In this document: positions 1-5,225 of the stretch, piece by piece
How the letters are laid out: each line of letters opens with the position of its first letter
Position numbering within the stretch: the first letter of the stretch is position 1
Program-made: the position numbers and the translations under genes
Notes under the pieces: generated by a model
What the model saw: the letters and a program-made list of their open reading frames with translations, nothing else
The model's database searches: none
What the model was told of the DNA's origin: nothing
Assembly: GCA_001800945.1 (NCBI GenBank)
Contig: MGWJ01000162.1
Span: 1 to 6,274, forward strand
Length of the DNA: 6,274 nucleotides
Source: Flavobacteria bacterium RIFCSPLOWO2_12_FULL_31_7
GTDB taxonomy: Bacteria > Bacteroidota > Bacteroidia > Flavobacteriales > Flavobacteriaceae
Direction of reading: 5' to 3'

Positions 1-500
1 CTAAAATTAAAGATTCTTTAGAGATTGCTATTTATCAAAGCTTAGCTAACAATAAAATATTTTTTGATTATATTGGAAACCAACTCTTAAAATTACCACC
101 ACCACTAACCTTTTTCAAGAAGTTTGCTGTTGAGGAATCGGGAATTCAAAAAGATAAATTCAATTTAAAACAAAAAGGGTTACAATTTTATATCGATGCT
201 GCTCGAATTTTCGCTTTGAGTCATAATTTAAAAGGAGTAAACAATACTTTTTTACGATTTAAACAAATGGCCATAACTGACTCTAAAAATGCTGAAAAAT
301 ATCTTGATTTTGCTGAAAATTATATCAAATTACAAGAATTCATAACAAACGAAGGAATTTTGAATGATAATGATGGCGCATTTATTGATACGAACAAATT
401 ATCTAAAATTGATAAAGAAGAATTAAAAAAATCCGTCACGGAAATTGACGATATTATTGATTTAATTAAAGACAAATACAAATTAACCAGATTTTCATAA
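1..500 (+). CDS. DUF294/CBS-domain nucleotidyltransferase-like protein, C-terminal part (5' truncated by window edge)
   Basis: Only the last ~165 codons are visible; the frame is open from base 3 and ends at TAA 498-500. The visible part matches the C-terminal substrate-binding-like domain that follows the DUF294 nucleotidyltransferase domain. The recognisable core is the PPPLTFFKKF stretch (about bases 98-127), followed by a helix reading LKQKGLQFYIDAARIFALSH (about 165-224). Full-length family members usually carry, in order, a cyclic-nucleotide-binding domain, a CBS pair, DUF294 and this domain; those upstream parts lie outside the window. They are thought to be cytoplasmic nucleotide-sensing or nucleotidyl-transferring regulators, with substrate unknown. 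The gene runs directly into the exonuclease-like gene 6 bases downstream, so the two are very likely co-transcribed. The TTG at 216 is an internal leucine, not a start. The family call is from recognition of the conserved C-terminal sequence, without a search. Confidence 0.85.
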   Translation, partial: KIKDSLEIAIYQSLANNKIFFDYIGNQLLKLPPPLTFFKKFAVEESGIQKDKFNLKQKGLQFYIDAARIFALSHNLKGVNNTFLRFKQMAITDSKNAEKYLDFAENYIKLQEFITNEGILNDNDGAFIDTNKLSKIDKEELKKSVTEIDDIIDLIKDKYKLTRFS

Positions 501-506
501 AACCAT

Positions 507-1094
507 ATGCTATCAAAATTTTTTAATAAAGAATATCCTGAGTTTTGGAAAAAATATACCGATTCTTTTAAGAATCCGGCAACAAAATATGTGGTTATTA
601 GTATGGAAACATCAGGTTTAGATACTGAAAAAGATGTAATTATGTCCATTGCCGCTACTTCAGTTATTGACAACCGAATTATTATTAAAGATTCTTTTGA
701 AATCTTTATCATTCACAAAAGACATTCTGAATTAGATATTGATAATGAATTTATTTCGATAAGTAAAATTGAAAAAGTATTTGAAAATAATGCTATTGAA
801 ACCTTACTGAATTACTTAGGAAACTCAATTTTAATTGGACATCGAGTAGATTTTGATATTGAAATGCTAAATGAAGCCCTGAGTAGATTAAAATTAGGTA
901 AAATTAGAAACGAAGCTTTTGATATTGAAGCGATGTTCAATAAAATTAAGGAAACTAATGAAAAAAAGTACTCTTTAGAAGAAATGAGTAAATCGTTAAA
1001 AATGAATATGAGCGAAAGAAATTCTGTAGCAGATGATGCTTATTCCATAGCTTTATTGTTCTTAAAAATGAAGGATAAGTTAGGAATAAAATAA
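507..1094 (+). CDS. DnaQ-like (DEDDh-fold) 3'-5' exonuclease family protein with degenerate active site
   Basis: 195 residues, ATG start 6 bases after the DUF294 gene, with no Shine-Dalgarno, as usual in Bacteroidota. The fold is that of DnaQ/PolC epsilon-type exonucleases. ExoI is at residues 28-39 (YVVISMETSGLD), ExoII at 108-119 (LIGHRVDFDIEM) and ExoIII at 171-184 (RNSVADDAYSIALL). Family members cleave nucleotides from DNA or RNA 3' ends using two metal ions held by D-x-E, D and D, with a histidine as general base. Here E34, D117 and D177 are present, but the first aspartate is Ser32 and the histidine position, five before D177, is Asn172. The protein may therefore be inactive or act as a binding or regulatory partner, possibly of the upstream DUF294 protein. 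From memory, related flavobacterial proteins share these changes, which would make this a lineage trait rather than recent decay. The reading frame is intact. It ends 12 bases from the converging DoxX gene. Confidence 0.85.
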   Translation: MLSKFFNKEYPEFWKKYTDSFKNPATKYVVISMETSGLDTEKDVIMSIAATSVIDNRIIIKDSFEIFIIHKRHSELDIDNEFISISKIEKVFENNAIETLLNYLGNSILIGHRVDFDIEMLNEALSRLKLGKIRNEAFDIEAMFNKIKETNEKKYSLEEMSKSLKMNMSERNSVADDAYSIALLFLKMKDKLGIK

Positions 1095-1106
1095 GCTTCC
1101 AAAAAA

Positions 1107-1481
1107 TTATTTATAAATCTTTTTTAAATTTGGATTTAAACAAAAAGAAAGTATTAAACTGAATATCAATGCAATCAAAGCTAAAACAAATAACGTTCCA
1201 CCATCATTCATTACTTCAATACCCAGTACAAATAAATGAGCGATAATTGCGCCTAGCATAGTTCCAACAACAGTTATTGAAGCATAAAATTTCGTTTTAT
1301 CGAAAAAAAGTAAGATAGATGCAGCTAGTTCAACAACACCTGAACCAATTCTCCCATAAGGTTCCATTCCTAACTGTTGAAAAATATAAACGGATTCTGT
1401 ATTCCCTGAAAACTTGAAATATAAAGTCTGTAACAAAATAAGAGCTACAATGGCTTTTGAACTATAAATAAAAACTCTCAT
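1107..1481 (-). CDS. DoxX-family small membrane protein
   Basis: 124 residues, ATG at 1479-1481. Four hydrophobic segments are visible at about residues 6-23, 44-60, 66-88 and 96-115, followed by a lysine-rich C-terminus (NPNLKKIYK) likely on the cytoplasmic side. The first helix running into LYFKFSG, and the second helix containing the GxGVVELAASILL pattern, are typical of the DoxX/DoxD-like four-helix family of inner-membrane proteins. Some members are tied to thiosulfate:quinone oxidation or redox stress, but most, including short single-domain ones like this, have no proven function. It is transcribed away from the LysE-like gene's 3' end after a 78-base gap that contains a promoter-like element, so it is probably its own transcription unit. 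Family assignment is good; function is unknown. Confidence 0.8.
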   Translation of the reverse strand: MRVFIYSSKAIVALILLQTLYFKFSGNTESVYIFQQLGMEPYGRIGSGVVELAASILLFFDKTKFYASITVVGTMLGAIIAHLFVLGIEVMNDGGTLFVLALIALIFSLILSFCLNPNLKKIYK

Positions 1482-1509
1482 TATTATTACGGCTTTTTTT
1501 TAGACGGCT

Positions 1510-1517
1510 CAAAATTA
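1510..1517 (-). promoter_or_regulatory. Bacteroidota-type -7 promoter element for the DoxX gene
   Basis: On the minus strand the sequence reads TAATTTTG, a full match to the Bacteroidota primary-sigma -7 element TAnnTTTG. It ends 28 bases upstream of the DoxX start codon, which would give a leader of roughly 20 bases. No clear -33 TTG is found at the usual ~20-base spacing (GGGTT is there instead), so the call rests on one element in AT-rich DNA. The hexamer AGCCGT (minus strand) occurs immediately downstream at 1504-1509 and again at 1489-1494. Confidence 0.4.
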
Positions 1518-1559
1518 AGGATTTACACTTAATAACCCTCTAAAATTCTAAATAAAAAA

Positions 1560-2204
1560 TTATTTATTTGATTTTATTTGATTTTTAACAATCTGAAAGA
1601 GTTGAAAAATTGCTAAAACAAAGAAAATAACCCAAATATATTGAGAGAAAAAGTTAGGTGAAATAAATGCTTTATCTTTTGCAGCTTGTATAGAAAAGAT
1701 GATTGTTAGCATTCCGAAATAGGTTCCGATAACGGTTCCTAAAACGTAAAATACTTCTTTTTTATCTTTAACAACAATGTATTTTTCGTTGGTTAAATAT
1801 AAATTCCAACTCATCCAAAAAGGAATTTGTGCAAAGTTAAGACCGCTAAGAATTATTCCAGAAATCAACGCAGAGTAACTTAAATAAGAATTATATTTAT
1901 CTAATGAATTATTTTCTTGAGAAGTAGAATTATAAGTTAAAAGTGCGATTGCTAAAAGAAAAACAAACGAAAAAATAGAAATATAATTTTTCCATTTCGG
2001 ATTCATGGCAACTTTGGAAGACAGTCTTAAAGTAGTGTAAATCACAATTGCTTCTACAAACAAAACACCTAATAAATAAAAATTCAGTTGATTAAAATTG
2101 GATGTTGTATAAATCTGATAACCGAATAAATTAAGATAACCTAATGGAATTGACCCAATAAAACTTATGATAAATCCAACCAAAATATTTTTTAAAATTT
2201 GCAT
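1560..2204 (-). CDS. LysE-superfamily membrane exporter-like protein
   Basis: 214 residues, ATG at 2202-2204, only 3 bases after the ATP-grasp stop codon, so translation is probably coupled. Six hydrophobic segments lie at about residues 6-28, 40-58, 74-92, 110-135, 150-172 and 185-206, the usual size and topology of LysE/RhtB-type exporters in the inner membrane. The first helix contains GSIPLGYLNL at 17-26, at the place of the family's P-G-P/P-P-G signature. The fourth contains LNFAQIPFWMSW at 122-133, which corresponds to the LNPKxxLFW motif of LysE proteins. Both motifs are divergent, so substrate cannot be predicted; classical members export amino acids such as lysine, arginine, threonine or homoserine. 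As last gene of a four-gene operon it could export the product of the neighbouring ligase (inference). The C-terminus is basic (KNQIKSNK) and is encoded by a small direct repeat of ATCAAATAA. Confidence 0.72.
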   Translation of the reverse strand: MQILKNILVGFIISFIGSIPLGYLNLFGYQIYTTSNFNQLNFYLLGVLFVEAIVIYTTLRLSSKVAMNPKWKNYISIFSFVFLLAIALLTYNSTSQENNSLDKYNSYLSYSALISGIILSGLNFAQIPFWMSWNLYLTNEKYIVVKDKKEVFYVLGTVIGTYFGMLTIIFSIQAAKDKAFISPNFFSQYIWVIFFVLAIFQLFQIVKNQIKSNK

Positions 2205-2207
2205 AAT

Positions 2208-3242
2208 TTAGATGGAAACAATTTTATTTAAACATGCATTATGTTCTTTATATTCTTTCATTCCTTCTTTGTAATTTAAAAATCTGAAACCTTTATCGTG
2301 ATTATGTTTTCCAATTTTGTACATATAACCAATATGTTTGGCTAATTCTTTCCATGCAAAAAAGATGGAATGTTTGGGATCGTAAATATGTGTAGGTTCA
2401 CTCCCACTTCCATTTAATTCAACAATTGAGAAGTTTATTCCGTTTTCTAAATCTTCAAAAGTATTGTACATAATATCAAATCTTCCGAAATAAAATTCTG
2501 AAATATTTGAACTAATATTTTCTATTACATCATTTAATTTTTCTGAAATCAAATGGCTCGAATCTACAAATTTCGCACCTCTAGCATGATTTCCATAAGG
2601 AACTAAATTGACTTTTTCTCCTTCAAGTAAAACTTTAAGTAATTTGTTTTTATATTCTTTTTTTAAAGCTTTTAGTTGTAAAGCAAATCTTGGGGTTTTC
2701 TTAATTAATTGCTCAATTGTACTTGTTCCATCACCTTCTACAATTAAGTATTCTTTAGAAACAATTCCTGTAATTCTTCCTTTTGCATCGTTTGGTAGTT
2801 TTACATAAAAAATTCCTACTTCATTTTCATAAGGAATCACATCTTGAATTAGATAATCAAAATCTGCTTTAGTGTGATATGCTTTTAATTCTTCGAAATT
2901 AGTTACCTTTTTTACAGCATTTCCTCTTAAACCCATATCTGGTTTTAAAATTAACGGAAAACTTTGCTGTTCATTTTCTAATCGGCTTAAAACAGCTTCA
3001 AGACTAGTATTTGCTTTAATAAATTGCGTTTTCGGAAAATATTGTTGTGGAATTAAATCGTAAATTTCAATCTTACTTTCATTAATAAATCCGCCATTTT
3101 TAATTTTTGGATTAGCAGCATTGAAGAAAAAAATTGTTTTTGCCTTTATCGAATAATAAACCCAAAGAAAAAATATTGGAAAATAAACGACACCAAACGG
3201 CCAATATTCCCAATTTAGGACTTTATGTATAAATAATTTCAA
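2208..3242 (-). CDS. Membrane-anchored ATP-grasp ligase (D-Ala-D-Ala ligase-like)
   Basis: 344 residues. Residues 14-33 (from WPFGVVYFPIFF) form a likely membrane-associated segment, followed by an ATP-grasp fold. Visible motifs are ILKPDMGLRG at 98-107 (nucleotide-binding lysine and glycine-rich loop), LIQDVIPYENEVGIFY at 131-146 (hinge), GDGTSTIEQLI at 170-180, NHARGAKF at 218-225, GRFDIMY at 253-259 and VELNGSGSEP at 274-283. D256, E275 and N277 match the magnesium ligands of the family, so it appears catalytically competent. ATP-grasp enzymes form an acyl phosphate from a carboxylate and ATP, then join it to an amine or similar nucleophile. It resembles but is not the canonical Ddl: the N-terminus is hydrophobic and the usual NTxPG motif after the metal-binding glutamate is replaced by NGSGSEPTH. 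The start is TTG at 3240-3242: an in-frame stop lies two codons upstream, and the next methionine (residue 103) is inside the catalytic domain. It lies 10 bases after the NRDE gene and 3 before the LysE-like gene. Confidence 0.8.
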   Translation of the reverse strand: MKLFIHKVLNWEYWPFGVVYFPIFFLWVYYSIKAKTIFFFNAANPKIKNGGFINESKIEIYDLIPQQYFPKTQFIKANTSLEAVLSRLENEQQSFPLILKPDMGLRGNAVKKVTNFEELKAYHTKADFDYLIQDVIPYENEVGIFYVKLPNDAKGRITGIVSKEYLIVEGDGTSTIEQLIKKTPRFALQLKALKKEYKNKLLKVLLEGEKVNLVPYGNHARGAKFVDSSHLISEKLNDVIENISSNISEFYFGRFDIMYNTFEDLENGINFSIVELNGSGSEPTHIYDPKHSIFFAWKELAKHIGYMYKIGKHNHDKGFRFLNYKEGMKEYKEHNACLNKIVSI

Positions 3243-3252
3243 ATTTTAAAAT

Positions 3253-3954
3253 TTAAAAAGTAATAGAATAGTCTTTATCCTGAATTAAATCAGAATGATG
3301 TACAAAAACAGAATTTCCAGAAATAACAGCTTGTGTAACACTTAACGTTTTATAAAGATTGTTGCGATTGATAATTAAACCATTTTTATCATCTTTTGGT
3401 GCTGTATTTTTATGGAAGAATTTCATTTTTTCAGCTGAAATCTCTTTTTTTTCATTCAAATATTTCACAAACCAATCCGCACGTTGTTGCTGAATATCAG
3501 GTGTATATAAAGTAGAAGACGACCAAATATAAGTTTGATTAATTTCTAATTTATCTGTAAATTTTTCATCACCACTCCATTGTAATTGATATGGCTGTTG
3601 GCCTTCTAAAACCAATAAAGTAAAAGGCTCAATATCATTTAAATCAATAGTTTTCCAAGTAGATACAATTGCATTAGAATTAATTAATTCCAAAACAATT
3701 ATACCACGACTTAAACGATATTTTTCCTTAGGAATATGTTTGGTTTTACCGCCATTTAAGAGAATTATAGCGTTACCAAATTCGTCTACAACAAACCAAG
3801 TTCCACCAGCTTTGGCATCTTTTGGATAAATTATTTTTTTAGACTCAGTTTGATAAATTTTGGGTTCAATTGCTGAAGGTCGCGTTATTTTTTCATCTCT
3901 ATTAGAAGTCAATAAAAATGAATCATTTGCATAAACAAAACTTACTGTGCACAT
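3253..3954 (-). CDS. NRDE/TANGO2-family protein
   Basis: 233 residues, ATG at 3952-3954. It begins MCTVSF with Cys2, then SNRDE at 17-21, the signature that names the NRDE family. Further family-like blocks are GGTWFVVDEFGNAIILLNGG at 50-69, WSSSTLY at 144-150, QQQRADWF at 155-162 and TLSVTQAV at 203-210, close to the C-terminus. The fold is related to N-terminal-nucleophile hydrolases, with Cys2 in the nucleophile position after removal of Met1. The animal homologue TANGO2 has been linked to haem and lipid handling, but bacterial members have no settled function. No signal peptide is visible, so it is likely cytoplasmic. The start codon overlaps the end of the DinB gene by 13 bases, which implies one mRNA and probably translational coupling; the ATP-grasp gene follows 10 bases later. 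Confidence 0.88.
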   Translation of the reverse strand: MCTVSFVYANDSFLLTSNRDEKITRPSAIEPKIYQTESKKIIYPKDAKAGGTWFVVDEFGNAIILLNGGKTKHIPKEKYRLSRGIIVLELINSNAIVSTWKTIDLNDIEPFTLLVLEGQQPYQLQWSGDEKFTDKLEINQTYIWSSSTLYTPDIQQQRADWFVKYLNEKKEISAEKMKFFHKNTAPKDDKNGLIINRNNLYKTLSVTQAVISGNSVFVHHSDLIQDKDYSITF

Positions 3955-4430
3955 TGATTTCTGAAAACAATTGTTGAAGGTGCCACACCAAAATTCTCAT
4001 TCACCACTAAGTATTCAAACTGAAAAACAGCAACTTTAATTAGTGCTTGGTGATGTATACAGTGTTCTAAATTATAGATAACTTCCCTAAAATAATTAGT
4101 ATTAATACGAGAAACCACATCAAAAAAGACACTTTCTAGAATTAAATCTTTATTTTCTTTTTCAATGGTATTACAAATTTCATCAATTTTTTCAATAGCA
4201 AAAGAAGGATTCGTTTGAATTAGAAGATTTCTACTTCTGTTGTCATAATTTAATTCTCCTACTTCATAAGAATTGATTGCACATTGAAATAGCTCAATGA
4301 TATGGCGAGTATGTTCACCAATTGAAGCGTTACTTAAGTATTCAATAGGTTTTGAATAATCATCTTCAGAGATCTGATTTAATAAATGTTGTAATTCGAA
4401 AAGAGTCTGTTTTACTGATGTAAAATTCAT
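3942..4430 (-). CDS. DinB-family (four-helix, metal-binding) protein
   Basis: 162 residues, ATG at 4428-4430. Histidines sit where DinB-like proteins bind a divalent metal: GEHTRHIIE at 38-46 (H40, H43) in the second helix and NLEHCIHHQALIK at 120-132 (H123, H127 in H-x3-H spacing) in the fourth. The DinB/YfiT-like superfamily covers DNA-damage-inducible proteins of unknown role and thiol S-transferases (bacillithiol- and mycothiol-dependent types). The exact reaction here cannot be told from sequence. It is soluble by appearance and is the first gene of a four-gene operon, overlapping the NRDE gene by 13 bases. A promoter-like element lies 32 bases upstream of its start. No sign of truncation is seen. 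Confidence 0.8.
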   Translation of the reverse strand: MNFTSVKQTLFELQHLLNQISEDDYSKPIEYLSNASIGEHTRHIIELFQCAINSYEVGELNYDNRSRNLLIQTNPSFAIEKIDEICNTIEKENKDLILESVFFDVVSRINTNYFREVIYNLEHCIHHQALIKVAVFQFEYLVVNENFGVAPSTIVFRNQCAQ

Positions 4431-4462
4431 ATTAAATAGTTTTTTTAGGCTTTAGCTATTTG

Positions 4463-4470
4463 CAAAAATA
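4463..4470 (-). promoter_or_regulatory. Bacteroidota-type -7 promoter element for the DinB-NRDE-ATP-grasp-LysE operon
   Basis: The minus strand reads TATTTTTG, a full match to TAnnTTTG, 32 bases before the DinB start codon, predicting a leader of about 25-28 bases. No TTG is seen at the expected -33 spacing. It is the only consensus match in the 79-base gap between the archaemetzincin gene and DinB, and no strong terminator is seen in that gap, so read-through from upstream is also possible. Confidence 0.45.
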
Positions 4471-4509
4471 ATTATTTAAGTGTTACTAAATGTAAAATTA
4501 CTTACAATT

Positions 4510-5151
4510 TTACCAATTATAATTAATTATTTTCTTGCAATTTTTGCATAAAGCTAATTTTTCATTATCAATTGTTGTTAATTTTTCTGCTGCGCTTGTC
4601 ATTACACAGTTTTTATTAGAACAATGTGGCAATCCTAAATTATGACCAAACTCATGAACCGCAACCTTACGCAAGCGTAACATTTCTTGTTTATGGTTTT
4701 TGCTTTTGATTCTGAATTTAGAAACAATAGCGCTTTTTCCTGGCCTGTAAGCTAAACCCATTACACCAAAATCGCAATACTTCCATTTTGGCTTTAAAAT
4801 TTGACCGGTTTTATCATTTTTTGTTACAGAAATATCTTGATTCGTTAATCCTAAAACATAATATACGTCTTTTGGAATGTTTTGGTTTTGAGTTTTGATA
4901 ATACTATCGGCTCTATATCTTGGAGATTTTATTTTTGTAAAGGCTAATTTTGGTAAAGGTTTAGCTGGTAAAACCTTTGTTTCCATCCTGTAAAAACTAT
5001 CGATAACGAATGAAATAAGTTTAGCTTCATTAACTGAAAACTGTTCATAGGGTTGAATTCCAACCACTTTTTTTTCATTTTCGGGTTCAGAATTTTTCTC
5101 TTTGGAGCAAGAAATAAACAAAAGTATGATAGAAATAAAATAGATTTTCAT
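4510..5151 (-). CDS. Archaemetzincin-type zinc metalloprotease, predicted lipoprotein
   Basis: 213 residues, ATG at 5149-5151. A short hydrophobic N-terminus ending LLFISC gives a lipobox-like site with Cys15. The acidic/lysine-rich stretch after it (SKEKNSEPENE) is compatible with a Bacteroidota lipoprotein anchored in the membrane and perhaps surface exposed. The catalytic region is HEFGHNLGLPHC at 166-177, then four residues, C182, x, M184, exactly 17 residues, and CKNC at 202-205. This is a complete match to the archaemetzincin (peptidase family M54) pattern HExxHxxGxxHCx4CxMx17CxxC. H166, H170 and H176 should bind the catalytic zinc, E167 is the general base, M184 the met-turn, and the four cysteines a second, structural zinc. 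The substrate is unknown. It lies 74 bases downstream of acs, beyond a strong terminator. No consensus promoter is found; TAAATTTC at 5217-5224 (minus strand) is a 7-of-8 match but would place the terminator hairpin in the leader. Confidence 0.9.
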   Translation of the reverse strand: MKIYFISIILLFISCSKEKNSEPENEKKVVGIQPYEQFSVNEAKLISFVIDSFYRMETKVLPAKPLPKLAFTKIKSPRYRADSIIKTQNQNIPKDVYYVLGLTNQDISVTKNDKTGQILKPKWKYCDFGVMGLAYRPGKSAIVSKFRIKSKNHKQEMLRLRKVAVHEFGHNLGLPHCSNKNCVMTSAAEKLTTIDNEKLALCKNCKKIINYNW

Positions 5152-5169
5152 TTGTTTAATTTTAATAAA

Positions 5170-5198
5170 AAAAGAGGTACAAAAACTGTACCTCTTTT
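5170..5198 (-). terminator. Intrinsic terminator of acs
   Basis: An 11-bp perfect stem (5170-5180 with 5188-5198, core GAGGTAC/GTACCTC) closes a 7-base loop. On the minus strand it is followed at once by a T-rich run (the complement of 5164-5173), as expected for rho-independent termination. It starts 27 bases after the acs stop codon and ends 18 bases before the archaemetzincin start codon. Confidence 0.85.
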
Positions 5199-5225
5199 CT
5201 TTTATGATTGTAACGAAATTTATAA

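Noticed and set aside
216..500. A short gene starting at TTG 216
   Set aside because: The same frame is open to the left edge and encodes conserved DUF294 C-terminal sequence upstream, so this is the tail of a longer gene.
320..712. Open frame of 130 codons on the minus strand
   Set aside because: It lies antisense to the well-supported DUF294 and exonuclease-like genes, spans their junction, and resembles no family.
1095..1126. Bidirectional terminator between the converging exonuclease and DoxX genes
   Set aside because: A-run and T-run are present, but no stable GC-containing stem can be drawn; simple AT-richness explains it.
1561..1585. Tandem TTTATTTGATT-like repeat at the LysE gene end
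   Set aside because: Only two short AT-rich copies, lying within the coding end; most likely chance or codon repetition.
2608..2808. Open frame of 66 codons on the plus strand
   Set aside because: Antisense to the ATP-grasp catalytic domain; composition is that of a shadow frame and there is no promoter or family match.
4491..4506. Small inverted repeat (TGTAA/TTACA) after the archaemetzincin gene as a terminator
   Set aside because: The stem has only five AT-rich pairs and no T-run follows, so it is not convincing.
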